A stretch of 64,000 nt of DNA from an uncultured Lacinutrix sp. (GCF_947500605.1 NZ_CANMSJ010000009.1:106095-170094), one strand, 5' to 3'. Positions 1-10,298 are shown, counted from the first letter of the stretch. Numbers and translations: made by a program. Notes: generated by a model not told the origin, from the sequence alone.

Positions 1-2077
1 CTAGAAGATTTCCACCAATTGTAGACTCATCGTACCCACCTCTATAATAATCTACCACGTTTTGCTTTACGTTATTAAACGTACAATTATCGATGGTTAA
101 ATACTCTGTATTATAATCTCCTCTATCGTTTGTTTCTTCAGATAATTCTATTCCGTTTTCGCAATTTAATATTGAAGTGTTTTTAAAAGTAATCTCTTCA
201 GAAAAAGATTGCTTGTACACTTTTAATGCGTAGTTGAAATTACTTATTTCAGAATTTAAAACTTCTAACCCAAAATGATTAGACATGTTATTTTTTAAAC
301 TAGCAAAGGCATATTGAGTATCTGTCCCTTTTAACTTTATCTTATTTAGTATTAACTTTCCGTAAGGATGTAATTGAAAAGCAGGCGTCTCTTTCTCTCC
401 ATTATATAGAATTTCAACATCTCCTTCAGATTCAATAGTTATAGTTTTATTAATAATTAACGGTTGAGCAATAGCGTAAGAACCTTCTTTTAACTTAAGA
501 ACATCTCCACTTTCTGCAGTCTTTAGTTTTACTACTAATTCTTCCGTGTTTGTAACTGTGTGAGTTGTTTCTTCTTTCTCTTCAACTTCGTTAGAAAACC
601 AAGTTGCTCCATATTTATCTTTGTTTAAAAGATCTAAACTAACATTCTCCGAACTCAATATTGCTCCAATTTTATTAGACTGTTCTCTAGAGTTTCCTAA
701 TAAATCATTAGTAATTGTTTCGAAATCGAATCCTTTATAGATCTCTACATCATCGAAACCTGTAGTTGGCACAGAAAGCTCTTTACCTATTTCTGTTAAG
801 CTTAATTCTTTAGAAATTAATCCATGCGCATTTGTTATTTCTACACCGCTATTATAAATAACATTACTTTTAAAAGTAACACCATCTGCCTTATCATGCT
901 CAATAATAGGATTTGCATCTCCAACAGAATTATAAATCACATTATTTACAACCTCTGTTCTTAAAGGTCTTGCAGAACGAATTTCAGATTTTGGCAAAAC
1001 ATCAGCTTGCGCAATGTTTGTTCCTACACCAAATTGCCAAGGCGAACTAGAATCTACATAAGTATTATAAGCAACTACAACATCTGTAACTTGATTATAA
1101 CGGTTTAATGGCGATTTAGGAATCCCGTTCATTATTGCTAATGGGCTTCTAAAATTCTTTCCTTTTAATTTATAAAACAAGTTGTTTGTAACCCAATGTC
1201 CAGTATTGACAATTCTAATTCCTCCATATTGCTCGTTAACACCATCACCAATAAAATAGTTTCCATCTATAGAGCAATAATTACCATGCCTTGTAACTAC
1301 CGAACCTTCACTCTTAAAAAACACATTGTTTTTAATAATATTAAAGTTTGTTTTACTTGAAATAATTTCCACCTCTCCATTACACTCTTCAAATAAGTTA
1401 TTTGCAATAGTTGTATTACTTGGTGACATAGAAGTAAAACTACTTCCTAATTGAATTGTTTCTCCTCTTGCACCACCTTTTCTAGGTCTAGGTCCAAAAT
1501 GATTATTTACAATTTTATGGTAATTTCTAATACTTTGGTTCCCTTTTAAGTCCACCCTAACTGTTGGTCCTCCATTTGTTTTACCAGCAATATAACAGTG
1601 CTCTAATGTATTGTGCTTTCCATAAAACTGCACCCAAAGATTATCTTGATCACGTTCAAGATTATTAAAATCTAGAATCACACAGTTTGAAACACTACTA
1701 TTGTTAGCTACTTTGCTTTCACTTGTTCTAAAAGCAATTACGTTTTGAGTTGGAGAATGTCCGTTTCTAAAAAACAAACCATTAACCTTTAAATAATTTC
1801 CACTTATTTCTAAATTAGACTCTCCTTCTATAAAAACCCTTCCTTCTGTTTCTGCTTTTAATACTATTGGGCTGTCTTCTGTTCCTTCTCCAATAAATTT
1901 AATTTCAACATCTTCCCAAACACCATTTGCTAAAATAATATTATCTCCAGGTTTAGAATCTTTAATAGCATTGTTTAGTGCCTCAACATCTGAGACTTTA
2001 ATAGTATTGATCCCTAACGGCTTTTTATCACAAGCGATAAATAAGATTAACACAGAAAATAGAATTATTTTTTTCAT
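1..2077 (-). CDS. PL6 family polysaccharide lyase (alginate lyase / chondroitinase B-like), lipoprotein, truncated at window edge
   Basis: The frame is open from an ATG at 2077 to the left edge (about 692 residues), so the C-terminus is missing. It starts with a lipoprotein signal peptide, Cys at residue 16 (FIACDKK). A right-handed parallel beta-helix pattern of short N-rich turns follows. The PL6 catalytic signature is visible: GEVEIISSK at about 234-242 (calcium-ligand Glu235 and Glu237, Lys242) and VTRHGN with Arg263. The Lys-Arg spacing of 21 equals that of known PL6 enzymes. Family members cleave alginate or dermatan/chondroitin by beta-elimination. A second domain after about residue 480 looks like another beta-helix. 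The promoter carries two palindromic operators, so sugar-responsive repression is likely. Alginate is the more likely substrate in a marine flavobacterium, but this is inference. Confidence 0.85.
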   Translation of the reverse strand, partial: MKKIILFSVLILFIACDKKPLGINTIKVSDVEALNNAIKDSKPGDNIILANGVWEDVEIKFIGEGTEDSPIVLKAETEGRVFIEGESNLEISGNYLKVNGLFFRNGHSPTQNVIAFRTSESKVANNSSVSNCVILDFNNLERDQDNLWVQFYGKHNTLEHCYIAGKTNGGPTVRVDLKGNQSIRNYHKIVNNHFGPRPRKGGARGETIQLGSSFTSMSPSNTTIANNLFEECNGEVEIISSKTNFNIIKNNVFFKSEGSVVTRHGNYCSIDGNYFIGDGVNEQYGGIRIVNTGHWVTNNLFYKLKGKNFRSPLAIMNGIPKSPLNRYNQVTDVVVAYNTYVDSSSPWQFGVGTNIAQADVLPKSEIRSARPLRTEVVNNVIYNSVGDANPIIEHDKADGVTFKSNVIYNSGVEITNAHGLISKELSLTEIGKELSVPTTGFDDVEIYKGFDFETITNDLLGNSREQSNKIGAILSSENVSLDLLNKDKYGATWFSNEVEEKEETTHTVTNTEELVVKLKTAESGDVLKLKEGSYAIAQPLIINKTITIESEGDVEILYNGEKETPAFQLHPYGKLILNKIKLKGTDTQYAFASLKNNMSNHFGLEVLNSEISNFNYALKVYKQSFSEEITFKNTSILNCENGIELSEETNDRGDYNTEYLTIDNCTFNNVKQNVVDYYRGGYDESTIGGNLL

Positions 2078-2210
2078 AAAAAGAACTTATATAATTGGTT
2101 TAAAAAATTTATGCCAACTTTAAAAATTATAATAAATTACATAAGCAGAAAGCTGAGCTGTAGAAGCATTTTAATGCGCTATATTATAACATGATTAAGC
2201 ATAAAACAAA

Positions 2211-2235
2211 CTGGTTTACCAAATTGGTTTACCAA
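2211..2235. promoter_or_regulatory. Tandem palindromic operator, two copies of (C/T)TGGTTTACCAA
   Basis: CTGGTTTACCAA (2211-2222) and TTGGTTTACCAA (2224-2235) lie 13 bases apart, roughly one helical turn. The second is a perfect TTGGT-NN-ACCAA inverted repeat and overlaps the -7 box of the PL6 promoter, a position fit for a repressor. Such palindromes are typical of FadR-subfamily GntR regulators. The regulator is not in the window. Confidence 0.6.
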
Positions 2236-2262
2236 ATATAAGTATATTTAAGTAGCGTGCAA
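2233..2262 (-). promoter_or_regulatory. Promoter of the PL6 lyase gene
   Basis: On the minus strand a TTG (2262-2260) is followed after exactly 19 bases by TATATTTG (2240-2233). This matches the Bacteroidota sigma-factor consensus TTG-N19-TAnnTTTG. The start codon is about 155 bases further on, leaving a long 5' leader. Confidence 0.7.
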
Positions 2263-2494
2263 ATTTTTAACAAAAAGTTTCGTTGAAGAAAAAAGACAAC
2301 CAACTACTGAATATCAACAAGATACAAAAAATCATATAAATAAAAGAAAGAGTTGTTAATCAATAATTAACAATAAAAACTATAAATCTCCTTGCTAAAA
2401 TAACATCATTCTAACTCAAAATTACAAATATATTATTGCCTTTTAATAACAATTATTAAAAGCTAGCAAGATTATAATTCACAACTACTAAAAA

Positions 2495-2502
2495 TATATT
2501 TG
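2495..2502 (+). promoter_or_regulatory. Possible -7 element upstream of glgA, in a 591-base intergenic region
   Basis: The gap 2078-2668 holds the PL6 promoter and operators on its left side. On its right side the only good plus-strand -7 box is TATATTTG here, about 165 bases before glgA, but no TTG lies at the expected distance. No small gene or strong hairpin was recognised in the rest of this AT-rich stretch. Confidence 0.25.
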
Positions 2503-2668
2503 AACTTAATTCAAGAAAAAAACAACTTATCACATATTCATTTTATTGCTAATTTTAATACATAAAATATAGTCATTTAACTGATTGTTAACATTTCAAT
2601 AAAAATACTAGCACAATTAAAAATAATGAAAACTAATTAGTACTTTAGAAACTGTTAAAAAAAGTTAC

Positions 2669-4075
2669 ATGAAAATAATACACATTAGTGCCGAATGTTA
2701 TCCAATAGCAAAAGTTGGTGGTCTTGCAGATGTTGTGGGCGCCCTTCCTAAATATCAAAACATGTTAGGTGAAGAATCTAGTGTTATTATGCCTTATTAC
2801 AATATTGCTTTTACACAACAACATGAATTTGAAAGCGTACATGAAAACACTATTGTTTTAGGCGAAGACATTTATACTTTTAAAGTACTAAAACCAATCG
2901 ATTTATCACTTGACTTTGATTTATTCTTAATAGACATACCAGAGCTACTATATAAAGATTACATCTATTCTTTTGATGATTCTAATCGCTTTTTAGCTTT
3001 TCAAATCGCTGCTTTAGATTGGATATTAACTTTAAAAACAAAACCAGACACCATACATTGTCATGATCATCACACCGGGCTCATTCCGTTTATGCTTCAA
3101 GAAAGTTTTAAATATGAAGCTTTAAATAAAATTCCTGCTGTAACCACAATACACAACGCACAATATCAAGGTTGGTTTTCTCATGATAAAGTAAACTTAA
3201 TTCCTGAATTTAATTTTGAAAACGTTGGATTATTAGATTGGGACAACTCTATAAACCCATTAGCTGCTGCTATAAAATGCGCTTGGAAAGTAACCACTGT
3301 TTCTCCAAGTTATATGGAAGAATTAAAAAGTGCTGCAAATGGTTTGGAATCTTTATTAAGTGACGAACATAAAAAATGCGTTGGTATATTAAATGGTATA
3401 GATACCAATGTTTGGAACACTGAAACCGATCCTTTTATTACTAAACACTACTCTATTTCTAATAATGTTGCCGGCAAAAAAGCGAATAAAAAATGGCTTT
3501 GCGATACTTTTAATTTAGATAGTAATAAACCTTTATTCGCATTTATTGGTAGACTTGTACATGAGAAAGGATCCGATTTATTTCCTGAAGCTTTTGATAT
3601 CGCATTAAAAGATAATGACATTTCAATATTACTATTAGGTTCTGGAAACAAAGAAACGGAAGCCGAATTAGAAGCTTTAAAAACAAAACATATAGGAAAC
3701 TACAATACACATATTGGTTATGATGAAAAACTATCTCATAACGTTTACGCTGGAGCAGATTTCCTTTTAATGCCATCCCGTGTAGAACCTTGTGGTTTAA
3801 ACCAAATGTATTCGCTACGTTATGGAACAATTCCTATAGTTAGAAGTATTGGGGGTCTAAAAGATACCATTATAGACATTGAGGACAATGGTTTTGGTTT
3901 TACTCACAAAAACACAACTGTAGAAGATATTTGTACAGCTATAAAAAGAGCATCTGCTTTTTATAAAGATGAAACAAGCTTCAAAAAAACAAAAACACAA
4001 ATAATGAATATAGATCACTCGTGGGACAATTCAGCAAAAAAATATATAGAATTATATAAATCTCTAAACAACTAA
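2669..4075 (+). CDS. glgA: Glycogen synthase (ADP-glucose type, GT5)
   Basis: The enzyme transfers glucose from ADP-glucose to the non-reducing end of a growing alpha-1,4-glucan in the cytoplasm. The N-terminal KVGGLADVVGALPK (about residues 15-28) is the ADP-glucose-binding K-x-G-G-L motif of GT5. The C-terminal half holds the second Rossmann fold with PSRVEPCGLNQMYSLRYGT, the donor-site E-x-x-G-L region. At 468 aa it is normal for the family. It is the first gene of a tight cluster: glgC starts 3 bases after its stop. Together with glgC and glgB it forms a complete glycogen synthesis set. Confidence 0.95.
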   Translation: MKIIHISAECYPIAKVGGLADVVGALPKYQNMLGEESSVIMPYYNIAFTQQHEFESVHENTIVLGEDIYTFKVLKPIDLSLDFDLFLIDIPELLYKDYIYSFDDSNRFLAFQIAALDWILTLKTKPDTIHCHDHHTGLIPFMLQESFKYEALNKIPAVTTIHNAQYQGWFSHDKVNLIPEFNFENVGLLDWDNSINPLAAAIKCAWKVTTVSPSYMEELKSAANGLESLLSDEHKKCVGILNGIDTNVWNTETDPFITKHYSISNNVAGKKANKKWLCDTFNLDSNKPLFAFIGRLVHEKGSDLFPEAFDIALKDNDISILLLGSGNKETEAELEALKTKHIGNYNTHIGYDEKLSHNVYAGADFLLMPSRVEPCGLNQMYSLRYGTIPIVRSIGGLKDTIIDIEDNGFGFTHKNTTVEDICTAIKRASAFYKDETSFKKTKTQIMNIDHSWDNSAKKYIELYKSLNN

Positions 4076-4078
4076 ACT

Positions 4079-5344
4079 ATGGTGAATGACAAGGTTTTAA
4101 GTATCATTTTAGGAGGAGGCCAAGGTTCTAGGCTATATCCATTAACAGAGAGCAGATCTAAACCAGCTGTTCCAATTGCAGGAAAATACAGACTAGTAGA
4201 CATCCCGATTTCTAATTGTATAAATTCTGATATAAAACGCATATTTGTTTTAACACAATTTAATTCGGCTTCCCTAAACAGACATATTAAAAACACCTTT
4301 CACTTTAGTTTTTTTAGTTCCGCTTTTGTAGATGTTTTAGCAGCAGAACAAACTCCTGATAATAAAGGTTGGTTTCAAGGGACTGCAGATGCGGTAAGAC
4401 AGAGTATGCATCATTTTAAAAGACATGATTTTGAATACGCATTAATTCTATCTGGCGATCAATTATACCAAATGGATTTTAATGATATGATTAAAGCTCA
4501 TATAGATGCTAAAGCAGAAATATCTATTGCTACAATTCCTGTAAATGAGAAAGACGCTACTTCTTTTGGAATATTAAAAACAGACGATAAAAACGTTGTT
4601 ACATCTTTTATAGAGAAACCTGACGCTAGTTTATTACCAGATTGGACTTCCGCTACAAGCGAAGAAATGCAAAATCAAGGTAAAAACCATTTGGCATCAA
4701 TGGGAATCTATATTTTTAATAAGGAACTATTATTCGAACTAATGGATAATCCTGATACTATAGATTTTGGAAAAGAAATAATCCCTCAATCTATAGACAA
4801 GCACAAAACATTAAGTTATCAATTTGAAGGTTATTGGACAGACATTGGAAATATCGACTCATTTTTTGAAGCCAATTTAGGTTTAACAGATGATATTCCT
4901 AAGTTTAATTTATACGACAAACATAAAAGAATATACACTAGAGCACGTATTTTACCAACATCTAAAATTAATGGTACAGCTTTAGACAAAGCCGTAATTG
5001 CCGAAGGTTGTATGATTAACGCAGCTAAGATTGAAAAATCGGTAATTGGTATTCGTTCTCGAATTGGTAAAGAATCCACTGTAATAAACACTTACATGAT
5101 GGGTAATGATAAATACGAAACACTAGAAGAAATTAATAAAGACAAAACCGAAATATTAATTGGTATTGGCGAAAGATGCTTTATTAAAAATACCATTATC
5201 GATAAAAATGTTCGTATTGGTGACGATGTTAGAATAAATGGAGGATCTCATTTAGAAGATATTGAAACAGAGAACTACGTTGTAAAAGAAGGCATTGTTG
5301 TTATAAAAAAAGGAGCTACAATCCCTAAAGGATTTGTAATATAA
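4079..5344 (+). CDS. glgC: Glucose-1-phosphate adenylyltransferase (ADP-glucose pyrophosphorylase)
   Basis: Makes ADP-glucose from glucose-1-phosphate and ATP, the committed step of bacterial glycogen synthesis. Near the N-terminus are the nucleotidyltransferase signature GGGQGSRLYPLT and the SKPAVPIAGKYRLVDIPIS block. A mid-protein ASMGIYIF and an FEGYWTDIGN motif follow (glucose-1-phosphate site region). The C-terminal third shows the hexapeptide left-handed beta-helix pattern typical of GlgC. Length 421 aa is normal. It is 3 bases from both neighbours, so it is co-transcribed with glgA and glgB, and probably translationally coupled. Confidence 0.95.
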   Translation: MVNDKVLSIILGGGQGSRLYPLTESRSKPAVPIAGKYRLVDIPISNCINSDIKRIFVLTQFNSASLNRHIKNTFHFSFFSSAFVDVLAAEQTPDNKGWFQGTADAVRQSMHHFKRHDFEYALILSGDQLYQMDFNDMIKAHIDAKAEISIATIPVNEKDATSFGILKTDDKNVVTSFIEKPDASLLPDWTSATSEEMQNQGKNHLASMGIYIFNKELLFELMDNPDTIDFGKEIIPQSIDKHKTLSYQFEGYWTDIGNIDSFFEANLGLTDDIPKFNLYDKHKRIYTRARILPTSKINGTALDKAVIAEGCMINAAKIEKSVIGIRSRIGKESTVINTYMMGNDKYETLEEINKDKTEILIGIGERCFIKNTIIDKNVRIGDDVRINGGSHLEDIETENYVVKEGIVVIKKGATIPKGFVI

Positions 5345-5347
5345 AAT

Positions 5348-7255
5348 ATGACTAAAGTTATACCACACAGTCTTTTTACCGATTTTGATATTAATTTATT
5401 TAAATCCGGAAAACACTACAAACTCTACGAAAAGTTTGGATCGCATATTACAACCATAGATGGAGAAGAAGGCACTTACTTTGCTGTTTGGGCTCCAAGC
5501 GCTAAATCAGTTTCTGTAATTGGAGATTTTAATTTTTGGAAAGAAAACGAACACAAACTTAACGTACGTTGGGATGAAAGTGGTATTTGGGAAGGTTTCA
5601 TACCTAATGTAGGAAAAGGAACAACCTACAAATACAAAATAGAAAGTAACCATAATAATGTAATTACAGAAAAGGCAGATCCTTACGCTAAACGTAACGA
5701 GCATCCTCCAAAAACAGCATCTATTGTTTGGGAAGACAATTACAAATGGAAAGACTCAAAATGGTTAAAAAAACGTAAAAAACACAATGCTTTAGATGCG
5801 CCTTATTCTGTATACGAAGTTCATTTAGGTTCTTGGAAAAAACATCTTGAAGAAAATCGTTTTTTAAGCTACGTAGAACTTGCAGACCAATTGGTAGATT
5901 ATGTTAAGGAAATGAATTTTACTCATGTAGAGTTTATGCCAATAATGGAATTTCCTTATAATCCTAGTTGGGGTTACCAAATTACAGGCTACTTTGCTCC
6001 TACTTCAAGATTTGGTTATCCCGAAGAATTTAAACTGCTTGTAGATACTTTTCATGAAAACGATATTGGAATTATTTTAGATTGGGTACCTTCTCATTTT
6101 CCAGAAGACGCTCACGGACTTGGTTTTTTTGACGGTACTTGTTTATATGAACACCCAGATAAACGCAAAGGCTACCACCCTGATTGGAAAAGTTTAATTT
6201 TTAATTATGGCCGTAACGAAGTCAAATCTTTTTTAATTAGTAATGCTTTTTATTGGTTCGATCAATACCATGCAGATGCTATAAGAGTAGATGCCGTAGC
6301 CTCAATGTTATTTTTAGACTATTCTAGAAATGAAGGCGAATGGGAACCAAATATTTATGGCGGACGTGAAAACTTAGATGCCATTGCATTTATGAAAGAA
6401 CTAAACGAAGCTGTTTACGGCGAGTTTCCAGATGTACAAACCATTGCCGAAGAATCCACTTCTTTTCCAGGTGTTTCTAAACCTGTATTTTTAGGTGGTT
6501 TAGGCTTTGGTATGAAATGGATGATGGGCTGGATGCACGATACATTAGATTATTTTGCTAAAGAACCGGTCTATAGAAAACACCATCAAAATGATTTAAC
6601 TTTTAGTATGACCTATGCTTTTACCGAAAACTTTATGCTTCCGTTAAGTCATGACGAAGTCGTTTATGGTAAAAAGTCTATTCTCAATAAAATGCCTGGT
6701 GACGAATGGCAAAAATTCGCCAATTTACGTACAATGTATAGTTATATGTTTACACATCCAGGAACTAAATTATTATTTCAAGGCAATGAATTTGCACAAG
6801 GTGAAGAATGGAATTTCCAAGAGAGCTTAGATTGGCATTTACTAGAATACAAACCACACATAGGTATTAAAAACCTAATTAGAGACTTAAATCTATTATA
6901 CAAAACGGAGCCCGCACTTTCGCAAAAGCAATTTTCGAAGGATGGTTTCGAGTGGATAGATTATAACGATGCCGAAAACTCTGTTCTTGTATACATTAGA
7001 AAAGGAAACAAACCAAAAGACAATCTTATTATTGTTTGTAATATGACACCTCAGCCTAGAGAAAACTATCGAATTGGTTTACCTAAAAAAGGAACATTAA
7101 AGCAAATATTTAATAGTGATGATAAACAGTATTTTGGCTCAGGAGATTTTAATAATACAACTATAACTTCCGAAGCAAAAAAATGGCACTCTAGAACACA
7201 TTCAACAGAAGTTACATTGCCTCCATTAGCAATGATTACACTAAAATATTCATAA
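5348..7255 (+). CDS. glgB: 1,4-alpha-glucan branching enzyme (CBM48-GH13)
   Basis: Introduces alpha-1,6 branches into glycogen. A CBM48 domain occupies about residues 20-130 (YFAVWAPSAKSVSVIGDFN). The GH13 barrel follows with the conserved regions DWVPSHFP, DAIRVDAVAS (nucleophile Asp), AEEST (acid/base Glu) and LPLSHDEV (transition-state Asp). A C-terminal beta-sandwich closes the protein. At 635 aa it is the short form lacking the extra N-terminal domain of enterobacterial GlgB. It is the last gene of the tight glgACB run; the next gene has its own promoter. Confidence 0.95.
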   Translation: MTKVIPHSLFTDFDINLFKSGKHYKLYEKFGSHITTIDGEEGTYFAVWAPSAKSVSVIGDFNFWKENEHKLNVRWDESGIWEGFIPNVGKGTTYKYKIESNHNNVITEKADPYAKRNEHPPKTASIVWEDNYKWKDSKWLKKRKKHNALDAPYSVYEVHLGSWKKHLEENRFLSYVELADQLVDYVKEMNFTHVEFMPIMEFPYNPSWGYQITGYFAPTSRFGYPEEFKLLVDTFHENDIGIILDWVPSHFPEDAHGLGFFDGTCLYEHPDKRKGYHPDWKSLIFNYGRNEVKSFLISNAFYWFDQYHADAIRVDAVASMLFLDYSRNEGEWEPNIYGGRENLDAIAFMKELNEAVYGEFPDVQTIAEESTSFPGVSKPVFLGGLGFGMKWMMGWMHDTLDYFAKEPVYRKHHQNDLTFSMTYAFTENFMLPLSHDEVVYGKKSILNKMPGDEWQKFANLRTMYSYMFTHPGTKLLFQGNEFAQGEEWNFQESLDWHLLEYKPHIGIKNLIRDLNLLYKTEPALSQKQFSKDGFEWIDYNDAENSVLVYIRKGNKPKDNLIIVCNMTPQPRENYRIGLPKKGTLKQIFNSDDKQYFGSGDFNNTTITSEAKKWHSRTHSTEVTLPPLAMITLKYS

Positions 7256-7319
7256 TATAAAAGCCTTATTTTAAGAATAATACAATTACAACGTTTGCGT
7301 TAGTAAGTCGTCATTAATA

Positions 7320-7349
7320 TTGTTTTTATTGTGATAACTTTTACGTTTT
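7320..7349 (+). promoter_or_regulatory. Promoter of the GH31 alpha-glucosidase gene
   Basis: TTG (7320-7322), 19 bases, then TACGTTTT (7342-7349), a one-mismatch fit to TAnnTTTG, ending 24 bases before the start codon. It separates the GH31 gene from glgB as an independent or additional transcription unit. Confidence 0.55.
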
Positions 7350-7373
7350 TTTGTATACCTAAACATCAATTTC

Positions 7374-9779
7374 ATGATAGTTAATATAGAGTTAGAACAA
7401 AAAGGAAACTTATTTCCTTCAGAAATTATAAACTACGAGAAAGATGTAGATACATTACATTTTTCCACAAAAAATGGAGTTGTATTACAAGTAACCGTTG
7501 TAAGAGATAGTGTAATTAGATTTAGATACAGTACAACTGGTAAATTTGAAAACGATTTTTCTTACGGAGTTACCATACACGCAAGTAGAGGTTATAGTTT
7601 TTTAAACATAACCGAAGATGAAACACACTATACTATTACTACTTCAAAATTAATTTGCAAGGTTGAAAAACTAAGTTTGCAAGTCAGTTTATTTGATGCT
7701 ATCGACAATAAACTAATTAATGAAGATGAAATTGGTTTTCACTGGGAAGAAAGTTATGAGTATGGTGGAGATATTGTAAAAATGAGTAAGGCTTGTCAAA
7801 AAGCGGAAAGTTTTTACGGCTTAGGCGATAAACCTGTAGATGTCAATTTAAAAGGTAAACGTTTTGAAAATTGGGCTACAGACTCTTACGCTTTTGGAAA
7901 AAACACAGATCCTATATACAAAGCTATTCCATTTTATACAGCGATACAAAACAACAAATCTTACGGTATATTTTTTGACAATACCTTTAAAACATATTTC
8001 GACTTTGCACACGAAAGAAGAAATGTAACTAGTTTTTGGGCTCAAGGAGGTGAAATGAATTATTATTTTATCTACGGACCAAAAATGGAAGATGTTGTTA
8101 AAAACTATACCGATTTAACCGGTAAGCCACATACACTGCCGCCTTTATGGGCTTTAGGTTTTCACCAATGTAAATGGAGTTATTATCCAGAAGCTAACGT
8201 AAAAGAAGTTACTAAAACTTTTAGAGATTTAAAAATTCCTTGCGACGCTATCTATTTAGATATCGATTACATGGATGGCTTTCGTTGTTTTACTTGGGAC
8301 AAAAAACTATTTCCAGACCCAAAAAGAATGGTCAAGGAACTAGAAGACGATGGTTTTAAAACCGTAGTAATTATAGATCCAGGTATTAAAATAGATTTAG
8401 ATTATTCTGTTTTTAAAGAAGGATTAGATAAAGATTATTTCTGTAAACGAGCAGATGGACCTTACATGAAAGGTAAAGTATGGCCTGGAGAATGTTATTT
8501 CCCAGATTATACTAAACCAGAAGTTAGAGAATGGTGGTCTGGCTTATTTAAAGAATTAATTGAAGATATTGGTGTAAAAGGTGTGTGGAACGACATGAAC
8601 GAACCTGCAGTAATGGATGTTCCTAACAAATCGTTTCCAAACGATGTTCGACATGATTACGATGGTAATCCTTGTTCGCACAGAAAAGCACACAATATTT
8701 ATGGCACACAAATGGCACGTGCAACCTATCATGGTTTAAAAAAATACGCCTATCCAAAAAGGCCTTTTGTTATAACAAGATCTGCATATTCTGGCGCACA
8801 ACGCTATACTTCTACTTGGATGGGAGATAACGTTGCAACCTGGGAACATTTAGCTATTGCCAATAATCAAGCCCAAAGAATGGCCATGTCTGGCTTTTCT
8901 TTTGCAGGAAGTGATATTGGAGGTTTTGCAGAGCAACCGCAAGGAGAGCTATTTGCTCGATGGATTCAACTAGGTGTTTTTCATGCCTTCTGTAGAGTAC
9001 ACTCTTCTGGAGATCATGGTGATCAAGAACCATGGGTTTTTGGTGATGAAATAACAGATATTGTTAGAAAATTTGTAGAAATTAGATACCAATTACTCCC
9101 CTATTTATACACTGCTTTTTGGCAGTATCTTACAGACGGAACACCAATTCTAAAATCATTAGTGCTATACGACCAAGAAGATACAGCTACACATTATAGA
9201 AGTGATGAGTTTGTTTATGGAGAACAGATTTTAGTTTGCCCAATTTTAGAACCAAATGCTAAAGGAAGAAGAATGTATATTCCTAAAGGGAAATGGTATA
9301 ATTTCTGGACAGATGAAGTTATTGAAGGTGGAAAAGAATATTGGGTAGATGCAGATTTAGATAGTATGCCAATGTTTATTAAAGAAGGAGCCGTGATACC
9401 TAAATACCCAGTACAGCAATATGTTGGCGAAAAAGAGTTTGACGAAATTACATTAGACATCTACTACAAAGAAGGTAAAGAATCTTCAAAACTGTATGAT
9501 GATGCTCATGATGGTTATGATTATAAAAAAGGAAGATTCAGTTTGCGTACTTTTAAACTCACTGGTAAAAAAGAAGAACTAATTTTACAACAACATAAAC
9601 AAGGAGACTTTAATGCAGGTTACACCAAATTTAATCTTGTGTTTCATAATTTACCTTTTACAATTACATCTTTACAAGTAGATAATGTAGAAATTGATTT
9701 AAATCATGTAAAGACTAATGGCAATCAATCATTCTCTATTGATAAAACATTTACAGAAATACACTTATTCGGAAAATAA
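7374..9779 (+). CDS. Glycoside hydrolase family 31 alpha-glucosidase
   Basis: Likely releases glucose from the non-reducing ends of alpha-glucans or maltooligosaccharides. The N-terminal beta-sandwich (about 1-240) precedes a catalytic barrel with GVWNDMNEPAV (nucleophile Asp of the D-M-N-E motif) and WMGDN (acid/base Asp). FRCFTWD-type and RSAYSGAQRY substrate-site blocks are also visible. C-terminal beta domains end the 801-aa protein. There is no signal peptide, so it is probably cytoplasmic and linked to glycogen or maltodextrin turnover, which fits its place behind glgB. Exact substrate (alpha-1,4, alpha-1,6 or other) cannot be read from sequence. Confidence 0.9.
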   Translation: MIVNIELEQKGNLFPSEIINYEKDVDTLHFSTKNGVVLQVTVVRDSVIRFRYSTTGKFENDFSYGVTIHASRGYSFLNITEDETHYTITTSKLICKVEKLSLQVSLFDAIDNKLINEDEIGFHWEESYEYGGDIVKMSKACQKAESFYGLGDKPVDVNLKGKRFENWATDSYAFGKNTDPIYKAIPFYTAIQNNKSYGIFFDNTFKTYFDFAHERRNVTSFWAQGGEMNYYFIYGPKMEDVVKNYTDLTGKPHTLPPLWALGFHQCKWSYYPEANVKEVTKTFRDLKIPCDAIYLDIDYMDGFRCFTWDKKLFPDPKRMVKELEDDGFKTVVIIDPGIKIDLDYSVFKEGLDKDYFCKRADGPYMKGKVWPGECYFPDYTKPEVREWWSGLFKELIEDIGVKGVWNDMNEPAVMDVPNKSFPNDVRHDYDGNPCSHRKAHNIYGTQMARATYHGLKKYAYPKRPFVITRSAYSGAQRYTSTWMGDNVATWEHLAIANNQAQRMAMSGFSFAGSDIGGFAEQPQGELFARWIQLGVFHAFCRVHSSGDHGDQEPWVFGDEITDIVRKFVEIRYQLLPYLYTAFWQYLTDGTPILKSLVLYDQEDTATHYRSDEFVYGEQILVCPILEPNAKGRRMYIPKGKWYNFWTDEVIEGGKEYWVDADLDSMPMFIKEGAVIPKYPVQQYVGEKEFDEITLDIYYKEGKESSKLYDDAHDGYDYKKGRFSLRTFKLTGKKEELILQQHKQGDFNAGYTKFNLVFHNLPFTITSLQVDNVEIDLNHVKTNGNQSFSIDKTFTEIHLFGK

Positions 9780-9793
9780 GATCATCTTTTATT

Positions 9794-9840
9794 AAAAAGA
9801 AAAGCCTCAAAAAAAAATATCTTTTGAGGCTTTTCTTTTA
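9794..9840. terminator. Bidirectional terminator between GH31 gene and rhodanese gene
   Basis: A perfect stem with arms AAAAGAAAAGCCTCAAAA and TTTTGAGGCTTTTCTTTT around a short A/T loop sits between two convergent genes. It gives a U-tract in both directions. Confidence 0.85.
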
Positions 9841-9851
9841 ACTTTATTCTT

Positions 9852-10244
9852 TTAAAGATTAAGTTTTAAATCTACGTGTTCCCATTCTGAAAAACCACCT
9901 TTTAAATCGAATATCTTCTTAAAACCTGCTTCTAATAACTTATCAGCACATTTAGCACTTCTACCACCTTTTTGGCAATATAAAATCACTGGCTTATCTT
10001 TATCTAGTTTTGTAATATCGTCATCAAAAGTAGGTGAGTTATAGTCTATATTTTGAGAATTCGCAATATGTCCTACTTTGTGTTCTATTGGTGTTCTAAC
10101 ATCAACTAATTGCACATTTTCAAGAGCCATTAACGTTTGCATTTCCTCAACCGAAACTGTAGTAATACTACTTTTATCTTTAGTAGAACAACTAAATACA
10201 CTTATCATTAAAGCTAACACGATTATTATAGTAGACTTTTTCAT
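9852..10244 (-). CDS. Rhodanese-like domain lipoprotein
   Basis: A 130-aa protein with a lipoprotein signal (MKKSTIIIVLALMISVFSC) and one rhodanese domain. The active-site loop is YCQKGGRSAKCA, with the catalytic Cys retained, followed by the usual LKGGFSEW end motif. It therefore sits on the cell-envelope side and may carry sulfane sulfur or serve redox or sulfur handling; the physiological substrate is unknown. It follows a second single-domain rhodanese (10299-10610) and two thioredoxin-fold proteins on the same strand, a small sulfur/redox cluster. Confidence 0.85.
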   Translation of the reverse strand: MKKSTIIIVLALMISVFSCSTKDKSSITTVSVEEMQTLMALENVQLVDVRTPIEHKVGHIANSQNIDYNSPTFDDDITKLDKDKPVILYCQKGGRSAKCADKLLEAGFKKIFDLKGGFSEWEHVDLKLNL

Positions 10245-10298
10245 TGCTTATGGTTTTATATTTCCGCGTAGACGGAAAATTATATTTTAATTACCGTT